Below, in pieces: positions 27,741 through 35,176 of a stretch of DNA of 64,000 bases; position 1 is the first letter of the stretch; each line of letters opens with the position of its first letter. A program made the translations under genes and the position numbers. This DNA is from Alteromonadaceae bacterium (GTDB lineage Bacteria; Pseudomonadota; Gammaproteobacteria; Enterobacterales; Alteromonadaceae). Under the pieces are notes generated by a model. It saw only the letters and a program-made list of their open reading frames with translations. It searched no databases and had not been told where the DNA came from. The stretch is from the NCBI GenBank assembly GCA_014872785.1, contig WKFJ01000011.1, forward strand, positions 1 through 64,000. The letters are read 5' to 3'.

Positions 27741-28841
27741 GTGAGCAGCGATTACGATTTTTCAGAACTAAAACGCATCATCGAAATAAATTCCTACACC
27801 AAGAACAAGGCGGGTGTAGATAGAATTAATGACATCTACAGCGAATGGATGCAGACACTTGGCTTTAACGTGCACATTCACAAGCGAGAAGACATTGGCA
27901 ATCATGTGCATTACACCAGTGCTAAAACAGAAGGGTTAAAAATCCTTTTATTAGGTCATCAAGATACGGTTTTCCCACAAGGCAGTTTTGAACAATTCAA
28001 TGAGGATGATGAGTGGATTTACGGCCCGGGCGTATGTGACATGAAAGGCGGTAACTACATTGCTATTCAAGCACTTCGCAACATCAAAAAAACTCACGGT
28101 GAAATTAAAAATATAGATGTTTTAATGGTCAGCGACGAAGAAACCGGCAGCGATGATAGTAAGGCATTGTCTCGCGAGTTAGCCAAGCAATATGACCTTT
28201 GCTTAGTGTTTGAAGCGGCAGGGAAAGATCACGATGTCGTCATCGCCCGAAAAGGCATTGCCACTTATCACATTGAATTTGAGGGTAAAGCCGCACACGC
28301 GGGTAATCATTATGTAGAAGGTTTAAACGCCAATCTCGCGGCAGCACATGTGCTAATCGAATTAACCAAGCTAACTGATTTAGCAAAAGGTACCACCGTA
28401 AATGCGGGCAAAATGAAAGGTGGTATTGGCGCCAACACAATCTCACCTAGTGCGAGTTTAGTGGTAGAAGCAAGGTTTACGCAATCAGATGAAAGAGACA
28501 GAGTGTTGTCTGCATTTCCTGCCATTTGTGCTGCCCCATTTGTCGAAGGCGTAAAAGTAACGTTAAGCGGTGGTTTACAAAGAGATGTCATGCAGCCAAG
28601 CGAAGCACAAGCCGAATTGGTGAAACAAATCGAAGAAATCCTAGGTTATCAGCTTATTCTAGAAAAACGTGGTGGTGTCAGTGATGCCAATGTAGTTAGC
28701 AGTGTTGGCTGCCCTACACTTGATGGTTGGGGGCCTTTTGGTGATGGTGACCACACCGTTCACGAGCGAGCATTGAAATCTAGTTTTGTGCGCCGCGAGC
28801 AAGAAGTTACCCAAATACTCGATGCGTTTTGTCCTCAATAA
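27741..28841 (+). CDS. M20 zinc peptidase, glutamate carboxypeptidase-like
   Basis: Cytoplasmic dinuclear-zinc peptidase, 366 aa, resembling carboxypeptidase G2 and other M20A enzymes. The metal and catalytic sites are visible: His-x-Asp in LLGHQDTVFP, bridging Asp in GPGVCDMKGG, catalytic Glu and metal Glu in VSDEETGSDDSK, FEAAG, and the last His in GDGDHTVHERA. The dimerisation lid (about 180-290) includes KAAHAGNHYVEGLNA. It starts at GTG (27741). Relatives release C-terminal glutamate or split small amidated amino acids. It stands divergent from the ATP-grasp/M14 group, which supports a linked role in turning over the ligase product, though this is inference. There is no signal peptide. 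A hairpin follows the gene. Confidence 0.88.
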   Translation: MSSDYDFSELKRIIEINSYTKNKAGVDRINDIYSEWMQTLGFNVHIHKREDIGNHVHYTSAKTEGLKILLLGHQDTVFPQGSFEQFNEDDEWIYGPGVCDMKGGNYIAIQALRNIKKTHGEIKNIDVLMVSDEETGSDDSKALSRELAKQYDLCLVFEAAGKDHDVVIARKGIATYHIEFEGKAAHAGNHYVEGLNANLAAAHVLIELTKLTDLAKGTTVNAGKMKGGIGANTISPSASLVVEARFTQSDERDRVLSAFPAICAAPFVEGVKVTLSGGLQRDVMQPSEAQAELVKQIEEILGYQLILEKRGGVSDANVVSSVGCPTLDGWGPFGDGDHTVHERALKSSFVRREQEVTQILDAFCPQ

Positions 28842-28851
28842 AGAGTTAAAA

Positions 28852-28880
28852 ATACGCCATAAAAAGTAACTATGGCGTAT
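28852..28880 (+). terminator. Hairpin after the M20 peptidase gene
   Basis: ATACGCCATA (28852-28861) pairs perfectly with TATGGCGTAT (28871-28880), 10 bp after the stop codon. The sequence beyond it is CATTTAC, not a strong T-run, so termination is plausible rather than sure. Confidence 0.5.
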
Positions 28881-28993
28881 CATTTACAAAAAACTGGTCA
28901 AAAAAAGGCTTGGCATGATGTGTTTCGCCAAATAAAATAGCCGACGTTGAATTAAAGTTCACTTTTTTGGAATCACATTTTAAAGGATTAAAC

Positions 28994-29472
28994 ATGAAAC
29001 AAATTGCTATTGTACTTTTTCTACTTTTACTCACACCTTTTCAAAGCAAAGCAGATGCCGACACCCGTGCGGCAATTGAAAGAATGTTTGCGCTTACCGA
29101 TATGCAAGCGATGCTAGATAGTACTTACGCACAGATGGACGCAATGTTTGGGCGCATGGCACAGACACAAAATATGAGCGCCGAAGAACGCGCAATATTT
29201 GAAAGCTACATCACTAAGTTCTCTCAAGCCACGCGAGAGTTGATGAGCTGGGAAGAGATGAAAGAACCTATTATCGATGCTTACGTGCAAGTTTATACAA
29301 AACAAGAAGTAGAAGAATTGATTGCATTTTATCAATCGCCGACTGGCAAAAGATGCCCGAACTTATGCAAGCGACAATGCAGACAATGCAAAGTTTTTCA
29401 CAAAAACTAATGCCGAAAATGCAACAGCTGCAACAAGAGCTACAAGCTGAACTAAAAGCAGCCAAGAACTAA
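28994..29472 (+). pseudogene. DUF2059 exported protein, frameshifted
   Basis: Translation from ATG 28994 (AAAGGA upstream) gives a signal peptide (KQIAIVLFLLLLTPFQSKA) and a DUF2059-type helical protein (IERMFALTDMQAMLDSTY... YTKQEVEELIAFYQSPTGK). After SPTGK this frame turns into Cys-rich nonsense and stops at 29410. Another frame gives the expected end, MPELMQATMQTMQSFSQKL and a Gln/Lys-rich helix, stopping at 29470-29472. The family usually has a few residues between SPTGK and the MPELMQ helix, so a small deletion near 29345-29353 that also lost frame is likely. DUF2059 proteins are secreted and of unknown function. Confidence 0.75.
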
Positions 29473-29551
29473 GCTTTTAATAACAAAAGGGGGAAGCGTT
29501 TTTTCTTACCTCTCCTCATTTTCTCTTTTCCTTCATATTTATTAAGAACCA

Positions 29552-29910
29552 TTGAAAACGTTAACCCTCAAAATAATTGCTGCTTTAGCCTCACTGTTAC
29601 TTTCGTTCCCAAATCAAATGCGCGCTAACGAATCTATGCAAGGTATCTGGCAACATGCAGGTAAACCGGCTGAACTACTCATCAATTTGCAATCAGGTTT
29701 GGTGACAGTGCACTCTCATCAGTTAAGTCCAGATTCGATTGGCTTAACCGTTATGAAGAATATTGTTGTAACGAACAAAAAACAGAAGCTCAAATGTTTA
29801 ATGGCTACAAAGGTGATTTTGAAACGGTGACACTACATTTTGATGGCTCATCGACAATAATTGTTAGAAATCAGAATGAAAATGAAGTGTTGAGACTCAT
29901 AAGGCCGTAA
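29552..29910 (+). pseudogene. Small exported protein, frameshifted in an A-run
   Basis: Starting from TTG 29552, a signal peptide (IIAALASLLLSFPNQMRA) precedes a compact domain (GIWQHAGKPAELLINLQSG, then GLTVMKNI). At AAC AAA AAA CAG (about 29776-29787) the sense switches frame: one more A, or a -1 slip, gives N-K-K-T-E-A-Q-M-F-N-G-Y-K and continues to EVLRLIRP with TAA at 29908-29910. The original frame instead stops at 29830. The end fits a small family of exported proteins I recall from related genomes but cannot name. A single-base deletion in a homopolymer is most likely; a sequencing error or slippage at C-AAA-AAA is also possible. Confidence 0.65.
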
Positions 29911-30017
29911 CGCCTGTTCATTTGTCCTTGTTATTATCACTCAAATTTCGTCGCTTTAACGTTTATCAGTCACTATAAGTTCACTAGAATCGATTACAAC
30001 TAAGATGGTCTGGAAAA

Positions 30018-30467
30018 TTGGAATATAGAAAAGCAAAGCCACAAGATAGTATCGCAATTATTGAAATGCGTGACAAAACCCGAGAAAACCCGGCAACACC
30101 TGAACAACTAGCCGCAATAGGTATAACGGTTGACTCCTGGACACAAGCAATTAGCGAGAATGCCATTTTGGGATATGTCTGCTGCGATGCGAATACAATG
30201 CTTGGTTACTGCTTCGCAGATTGCGAGACAGGCGAGATACTTGTTGTCGCGATACGGGCTGAAGCCGAAAACAAAGGGCTTGGCAAAAAACTCATGCAGT
30301 TAACCATTTCTGAACTGGCAACTATCGGACATAAGCGCTTGTTCTTAGCCTGCAACCCCAATCCCAAAGGACGTTCTTATGGTTTCTATCGACACTTGGG
30401 TTGGACATTAACCAACACGTTCGATCAGCATGGCGATGAAATTTTAGAGAAGTTTGTAGATTCATAG
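30018..30467 (+). CDS. GNAT family N-acetyltransferase
   Basis: Cytoplasmic acetyl-CoA-dependent acetyltransferase, 149 aa. The N-terminal strand-helix YRKAKPQDSIAIIEMRDKTRENP is typical, followed by GEILVVAIRAEAENKGLGKKLMQL (acetyl-CoA pyrophosphate loop) and KRLFLACNPNPKGRSYGFYRHLGW (motif B). The substrate is unknown. The start is TTG at 30018; no in-frame ATG fits the fold better. It ends 7 bp before the next gene, beginning a compact run of small genes on the plus strand. Confidence 0.85.
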   Translation: MEYRKAKPQDSIAIIEMRDKTRENPATPEQLAAIGITVDSWTQAISENAILGYVCCDANTMLGYCFADCETGEILVVAIRAEAENKGLGKKLMQLTISELATIGHKRLFLACNPNPKGRSYGFYRHLGWTLTNTFDQHGDEILEKFVDS

Positions 30468-30474
30468 TTCAACT

Positions 30475-31035
30475 ATGCATTACCTAGTCATTTCAGATAT
30501 TTTTGGAACAACCGACGCTTTGCAAAGTTTGGTAGGTACGCTAGACATCAAAGCGACGATAATAGACCCGTATTGCGGGCAATCTATGCATTTTGCTGAT
30601 GAGCATGAGGCCTATACTTATTTTACTGAAAATGTTGGGCACGACACCTATCAGCAAACTATAGCCAAACACTTAAATTCAGTGTTTGAATCGGTTGCAG
30701 TTGTTGCATTTAGCGTAGGCGCCTCTGCGGTATGGGCACTATCGGGTTCGACAACAGCTAAAGTGTGCTGTGCCTTGTGTTTTTATGGTTCTCAAATACG
30801 CCATTTCAGGGACACCAAACCCAATTTCCCTATACAATTATGGTTTCCTCAACAAGAGCCACATTTTGATGTGGATAGCCTCAAAAACGCGTTACAACTT
30901 ACGCCAAATGTCCAAGCCAAAACGCTGCCTTATTTACATGGTTTTATGAATAGACTTTCCGCTAACTATGACGAAGAAGGGTATCGCTTAGGTGTAGAGC
31001 TAATACAGTCTTTTTTGAACGAGAATAATGGATGA
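30475..31035 (+). CDS. Dienelactone-hydrolase-like alpha/beta hydrolase
   Basis: Small cytoplasmic hydrolase-like protein, 186 aa. It begins with a strand-nucleotide-like stretch (YLVISDIFGTTDAL). FSVGASAVWAL resembles a nucleophile elbow with Ser, and a late His (LHGFMNRL) fits the catalytic His of the dienelactone hydrolase family. It is shorter than the usual 230-plus residues of that family. The substrate is unknown. Its TGA overlaps the ATG of the following GNAT gene (ATGA), so translation is coupled. Confidence 0.65.
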   Translation: MHYLVISDIFGTTDALQSLVGTLDIKATIIDPYCGQSMHFADEHEAYTYFTENVGHDTYQQTIAKHLNSVFESVAVVAFSVGASAVWALSGSTTAKVCCALCFYGSQIRHFRDTKPNFPIQLWFPQQEPHFDVDSLKNALQLTPNVQAKTLPYLHGFMNRLSANYDEEGYRLGVELIQSFLNENNG

Positions 31036-31532
31036 CGCCCTTATTAAGAACTTTTAAACAAGAAGACGCCACGAGACTTCAGCAGATATTAAACGATGCA
31101 GATATGGTTAAATTTTTATCAAGTAGGATTCCTTTCCCCTACACCTCTGAAGATGCGACATGGTGGATTAACGAAGGCAGCCACAATGGTTTTGTTAGAG
31201 CCATCGACATTGACGGTAAACTCGTAGGTTGTGTTGGTGTCACACCGGGCATATTTGAATATAGCCATTGCGGTGAAATCGGCTATTGGCTAGCAAAGGA
31301 CTATTGGGGTAATGGCATCATGACCAAAGCAGTCAATCAATTAGTGGAATTTATATTCACACAAACCGACATCAGCAGACTGTTTGCAGTTGTATTTAGT
31401 GCTAACCGCAATTCGCAGAACCTATTAAAGCGCTGTGGTTTTGAACGAGAGGCCATATTGAAAAAAGCAATTTGTAAAAATGGCGTGTATTATGACAATC
31501 ATCAATATGTAAAGCTCAAATCATCGGTGTGA
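31032..31532 (+). CDS. GNAT acetyltransferase, RimJ/RimL-like
   Basis: Cytoplasmic, 166 aa, acetyltransferase_3 (RimJ/RimL) type. Typical signatures are LLRTFKQEDATRLQQILND, EIGYWLAKDYWGNGIMTKAV (acetyl-CoA loop) and FAVVFSANRNSQNLLKRCGFEREAIL. Related enzymes acetylate N-terminal residues of ribosomal proteins or small amines; the target here is unknown. It overlaps the upstream hydrolase gene by four bases and ends 6 bp before the next gene. Confidence 0.9.
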   Translation: MTPLLRTFKQEDATRLQQILNDADMVKFLSSRIPFPYTSEDATWWINEGSHNGFVRAIDIDGKLVGCVGVTPGIFEYSHCGEIGYWLAKDYWGNGIMTKAVNQLVEFIFTQTDISRLFAVVFSANRNSQNLLKRCGFEREAILKKAICKNGVYYDNHQYVKLKSSV

Positions 31533-31538
31533 CATAAA

Positions 31539-31826
31539 ATGGACATGAAGCTTGCTCAATCTTTTCTGCAGAAATTAAGAGAACAATACTTAGAAACCGA
31601 AGACGATGCTCTTTTTTGCGAAAATCGAGTTATCGCTATTAAAGGTGAAGATTATAAACTCAATGTCTGGCAGGACTTTTTAGGCACCGACATGTTGGTA
31701 ATGTTTCAATTAAAACCAAACTCGATACTGAGTCCAGATAGCTACTCCATCGCTATTCGCTATTTAAGCGGCATTAATCGACAAGAGCTATCACATTCCC
31801 AATTGCAAGACTTGGGAGTCGTCTAA
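31539..31826 (+). CDS. Hypothetical protein, 95 aa
   Basis: Not recognised. It is a soluble, mildly acidic protein of 95 residues with no signal peptide, membrane segment or clear motif; the middle (YKLNVWQDFLGTDMLVMFQLKP) suggests a beta-rich fold. Its TAA shares a base with the ATG of the downstream nucleosidase (TAATG), and it begins 6 bp after the GNAT gene. The tight spacing on both sides is the main support for it being real. Confidence 0.65.
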   Translation: MDMKLAQSFLQKLREQYLETEDDALFCENRVIAIKGEDYKLNVWQDFLGTDMLVMFQLKPNSILSPDSYSIAIRYLSGINRQELSHSQLQDLGVV

Positions 31827-32824
31827 TGAGAGCCGTCGTTCAGGTTGTATTACTTGTCTTATTAACCTTTACAAACATTGAATTATTGGCTTCTGAGCAA
31901 CAGAATTTTGGGCCGAAGAGCTTTGCTCATATAAGTAACAAATGGACAGCCATTGTTGCCGCGTATGAACCAGAAATTAAAGCCATTGATGCAGCTTTTG
32001 CCAAAATTGACGCAGCACAAATTAAAGAGACGCGCTATTTTCGTGGTGTTAAATACCAACTGGGTGAATACAAAGGTGAGCCCATTGTGATTTTTAGCAC
32101 TGGTGTTAGCGTGCCCAATGCCGCCATGACGATGCAAATGGCGCTCGATTATTTTCCCATTGATCGCGTCATCATGATGGGAATAGCCGGTGCAATTAAT
32201 CCCAAATATGTCCCAGGTGATATCGCCGTACCAGAAAGGTGGTATTTTCACGACGAATACGTGTACGCCAACCCCAAAAAAGATGGCTCTTCCGAATATG
32301 AACTGCCCCACTATTACCTGAACATGCAAAACACCTATAACAATCGCAAAGATGATCATGCTCCAAATTATGTAAATTTTGGGTTTATTCATCCTAATGA
32401 AGTGTCGATAGTCAAAGATGGATGGGAATCACGCCGCAAAGTCCCCTACTTTTCAGCTACTTCTGAATTGCTTTCTCAATTAAAAACCGCTATTGCCAAA
32501 ATGCCGCCAATTAAATTGCCATCTGGCAAAGCCATTAACGTTGATATTGGTGGTAATGGTGTGACCGGCTCCATCTTTGTAGATAACGCAGAATATAGAG
32601 AGTGGTTACGCAAAGTTTATCTTGCCGATGTCGCGGAAATGGAATCGGCAGCAGTAGCTCAAGTGTGCGACATCAATGAGGTTGATTGGATCGTTATTCG
32701 TTCTGTTAGCGACCTTGCGGGAGGTCAAAAAGGCAAAAATGCAGAAAACGTATTTGATGCTATAGCCTCGGGAACCGGAGCAACCTTACTTGTAGGTCTG
32801 TTAGACGAGCTTACAAATAAGTAA
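31826..32824 (+). CDS. Exported nucleoside phosphorylase/MTAN-like nucleosidase
   Basis: 332 aa. An N-terminal signal peptide (VVQVVLLVLLTFTNIELLAS) precedes a PNP_UDP_1-type domain. VIMMGIAGAINPKYVPGDIAVPE resembles the GSAGGL..GD region of MTA/SAH nucleosidases. VAEMESAAVAQVCDINEVDWIVIRSVSD matches their MEGAAIA...R.SD motif, with the ribose-binding Glu and the base-binding Asp. A family normally found in the cytoplasm is here predicted to be exported. The substrate (purine nucleoside or S-adenosyl compound) is not determined. It is coupled to the upstream 95-aa gene. Confidence 0.85.
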   Translation: MRAVVQVVLLVLLTFTNIELLASEQQNFGPKSFAHISNKWTAIVAAYEPEIKAIDAAFAKIDAAQIKETRYFRGVKYQLGEYKGEPIVIFSTGVSVPNAAMTMQMALDYFPIDRVIMMGIAGAINPKYVPGDIAVPERWYFHDEYVYANPKKDGSSEYELPHYYLNMQNTYNNRKDDHAPNYVNFGFIHPNEVSIVKDGWESRRKVPYFSATSELLSQLKTAIAKMPPIKLPSGKAINVDIGGNGVTGSIFVDNAEYREWLRKVYLADVAEMESAAVAQVCDINEVDWIVIRSVSDLAGGQKGKNAENVFDAIASGTGATLLVGLLDELTNK

Positions 32825-32865
32825 TGTCCACTGTTTAGAAACACAAAAAATGGACGTAAAAGTAG

Positions 32866-33210
32866 ATGCAAATTATTCAACAACGTATCCAGCAAGACAC
32901 TGACACACTAAAGAAGTTACAGGCCGCGGGTGATGATGAGCAATTGGTAAGGTATGTAGATCACAGTTTCGAGTCTGACGACGAAAACAAACTTACCCAG
33001 TTGCAAGAACAACTTACTTCAATAGGTTTTGAAAACTTTGACCTGCACTCGCCAAAAGAGACGTCCCAGTTTCTGCTTGAATGTACATCAATTGATTGCA
33101 CTGAATTTCACAATATTGCGAAAACCAGTGTATTAATGGCGTTGCTCGCTGAACATTACCAAGTCACCTACTCTGGTTGGGGCTGCGCAGTCGCAAGCGA
33201 GTCAGTTTAA
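32866..33210 (+). CDS. RraB-family protein (ribonuclease E regulator-like)
   Basis: Cytoplasmic, 114 aa, RraB-family: an N-terminal helix LKKLQAAGDDEQLVRYVDHSFES, a long amphipathic helix and a C-terminal YSGWGCAVA, all characteristic. E. coli RraB (138 aa) binds RNase E and inhibits RNA decay; this protein is shorter and lacks its acidic tail, so function should be taken as similar only. It stands 41 bp after the nucleosidase gene and shares its direction. Confidence 0.75.
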   Translation: MQIIQQRIQQDTDTLKKLQAAGDDEQLVRYVDHSFESDDENKLTQLQEQLTSIGFENFDLHSPKETSQFLLECTSIDCTEFHNIAKTSVLMALLAEHYQVTYSGWGCAVASESV

Positions 33211-33240
33211 GCAACACAATAACTAATCAAGGAGAGTGAC

Positions 33241-33648
33241 ATGTACAAGGCGAGTTGCCTGTGTGACGCAGTTCAAATCAATATCAAAGGACCTATCAAG
33301 GACATCATTCACTGTCATTGCTCTTTGTGCCGAAAATCAAGTGGTACTGCTTATGCAACCAATGGATTTGTAAATGCCGAAGACCTTGTCATTGAAAAAG
33401 GCGAGGATGAAATAAAAGCATTTGAACTACGTCCCGGTAAAAAACGACACTTCTGTGGAAGCTGTGCATCCCCAATATACAGTTCTAATGCAGCTGATCC
33501 ATCTAGATATAGGCTTCGTTTAGGCATTTTAGATAGCGATATTACAGAGCGCCCTATTTCTCATAACTTCGTGACTTCCAAAGCCAATTGGGAAGACCTC
33601 GATGCAGAAATGCCACGCAATGAAAGGCATGAACCGGGAAGAGTCTAA
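33241..33648 (+). CDS. GFA-family (Mss4-like) zinc protein, copy 1
   Basis: Cytoplasmic, 135 aa, glutathione-dependent formaldehyde-activating (GFA) fold. The zinc-binding pattern is visible as CLCDAV, HCHCSLCRKSSG and FCGSCASPIYSS. Members such as Gfa combine formaldehyde with glutathione, but most are uncharacterised. AAGGAG lies 7 bases before the ATG. It ends before two consecutive hairpins. A second GFA gene lies 3 kb downstream. Confidence 0.9.
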   Translation: MYKASCLCDAVQINIKGPIKDIIHCHCSLCRKSSGTAYATNGFVNAEDLVIEKGEDEIKAFELRPGKKRHFCGSCASPIYSSNAADPSRYRLRLGILDSDITERPISHNFVTSKANWEDLDAEMPRNERHEPGRV

Positions 33649-33681
33649 CAGTAGAGTTAGTTCCTCTTTACGAATCTAATC

Positions 33682-33703
33682 TACTCGCTAAATATAGCGA
33701 GTA
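33682..33703 (+). terminator. First of two tandem hairpins
   Basis: TACTCGCTA (33682-33690) pairs perfectly with TAGCGAGTA (33695-33703) around AATA. It has no T-run and stands 8 bp before a stronger hairpin. Confidence 0.4.
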
Positions 33704-33711
33704 CTAAACCG

Positions 33712-33745
33712 AAGGCGCTATTTTCTTGGAATAGCGCCTTTTAGT
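33712..33745 (+). terminator. Rho-independent terminator
   Basis: AAGGCGCTATT (33712-33722) pairs perfectly with AATAGCGCCTT (33730-33740), followed by TTAGTTTT. It is a clear terminator for the run of plus-strand genes from the GNAT to the first GFA gene. Confidence 0.8.
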
Positions 33746-33873
33746 TTTATCTTATTTATTTTGCTATGGGTCTCGTTTGGGTATATATTTATCCCGAGTT
33801 AACTTTTAACCTGCATCAGCGGCATTTTTATGAGCGGTATGCCATTCGTATATTTCAAAATGGAAGACTCATT

Positions 33874-34887
33874 ATGTTGGACAAGTTATTCAAGTTTATT
33901 GTTGAAAAATGGCAGCAAATGCCAAGAGAAGTTCAAGTTTTCACCTATCTGTTGTTCGTTTTTCTATTCAGTTACCTGCTGCTAGTTCCACAATATGTGG
34001 ACGGAAAGTTAATGGGAATTGATGAGCAAAACCGAGAATTTGCGATCCAACATGAAACATTCGAATTAGATGTTGATGGACGCACGATAAGATTTGTCAC
34101 CAATAGTCGCGGACGCTTTGCGATACCCAAACCTGGTAAATTGCCGGGTAACCAAATAGCCCTTACTTTTTTTCCAGATGGTACGGGACACGGAGCTCAT
34201 GAGGTAGACGTCATCATTCCATTTGTTGATACTCTGCTAGGTCGCACGAAAATCCTTGTGAAAAAAGGAGAATATTACACTGCGAATTATCAGCCCAGTA
34301 ACTTACCGAGTCTATTTCCAAAAGCCTACGCACAAGATGCTATGCAGGCCGACAATAATACTCATATCAGCGCGATTGATACGATAAAAAAGGCTTTTCC
34401 CGTACCTATAACGGCCGAAAATAAATCCCTTGCAGAATTAGATTTATCTGCCATGCAACTTTCAGAAGTTTACGCACAAATTGAACGTGAACACGATATC
34501 GTTATTAACACTGACCGCAATCAGATAAAGTCAATTTCTGACCTTGCCAATCTGATTGAACAGCAAAAAGCTCCACAAAGTTGGGAAAGTATTATGTCTT
34601 CAGCTTGGGTTAAACCAAAAGGTGTTTTTGGACAGCAATATGTTTTACCTATTACTGGCACTGATTATCAAATAAAGCCCATGAAATTACTTGATGACTC
34701 AGTTCAATTTCAAGTCGCATCGGCGGACGGCAATCCCTTATTTACCGGTAATTTATATCAAGGTGAAAGAGTGAATTTTGAATTGGAGGGACAAACTTAT
34801 TCCGTTGAATTGGAAAAAGTTGATAACGCTGGCTTAGACTTTTTATTCAATCCCAAAGCGGCGTACTTCAACGTCAATAAAAATTAG
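33874..34887 (+). CDS. Membrane-anchored hypothetical protein, 337 aa
   Basis: Not recognised. A single TM helix (VFTYLLFVFLFSYLLLVPQYV, about 21-41) anchors a mainly extracytoplasmic protein. The following part (about 45-150) reads like a small beta-domain (FELDVDGRTIRFVTNSRGRF). The middle is helical (EVYAQIEREHDIVINTDRNQ), and the C-terminus (about 260-337) is another beta-rich domain. The ATG at 33874 has GGAAG 7 bases upstream; translation from 33766 would add 36 unlikely residues. It has its own transcription unit, bounded by a terminator upstream and a hairpin downstream. Confidence 0.75.
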   Translation: MLDKLFKFIVEKWQQMPREVQVFTYLLFVFLFSYLLLVPQYVDGKLMGIDEQNREFAIQHETFELDVDGRTIRFVTNSRGRFAIPKPGKLPGNQIALTFFPDGTGHGAHEVDVIIPFVDTLLGRTKILVKKGEYYTANYQPSNLPSLFPKAYAQDAMQADNNTHISAIDTIKKAFPVPITAENKSLAELDLSAMQLSEVYAQIEREHDIVINTDRNQIKSISDLANLIEQQKAPQSWESIMSSAWVKPKGVFGQQYVLPITGTDYQIKPMKLLDDSVQFQVASADGNPLFTGNLYQGERVNFELEGQTYSVELEKVDNAGLDFLFNPKAAYFNVNKN

Positions 34888-34902
34888 CCTTTACATAAAG
34901 CC

Positions 34903-34945
34903 GAATCCACTGCAGGTCACCTCATCTGTAAGACGCAGTGGATTC
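34903..34945 (+). terminator. Hairpin after the membrane-anchored protein gene
   Basis: GAATCCACTGC (34903-34913) pairs perfectly with GCAGTGGATTC (34935-34945) with a 21-base loop. It lies 16 bp past the stop codon. No T-run follows, so termination is only likely. Confidence 0.45.
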
Positions 34946-35176
34946 TGTCATTGCGTTATCTGATTACCATACTCATAACAGCGACTCAGAATATCGTACC
35001 TAGAAAATTGTTGTTGTCCCGGTCAAATGCGCTGTACAGCAGTACCATAAATTAATGGTGAATGCTCAAGTGACTTAAAAAGAGGGCATCCCCCCTAAGA
35101 CTAATACTTTCAGATGATTGCAATAAACTAGCGTCATCATATAGCATGTCGCCAACAAGAATACATGGAAAATATT

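Noticed and set aside
28967-28993. TTG start nine codons upstream of the DUF2059 gene
   Set aside because: AAAGGA and the signal peptide fit the ATG at 28994 better.
31883-32392. Minus-strand 169-codon open frame
   Set aside because: It lies within the nucleosidase gene on the other strand and reads as a shadow of its conserved motifs.
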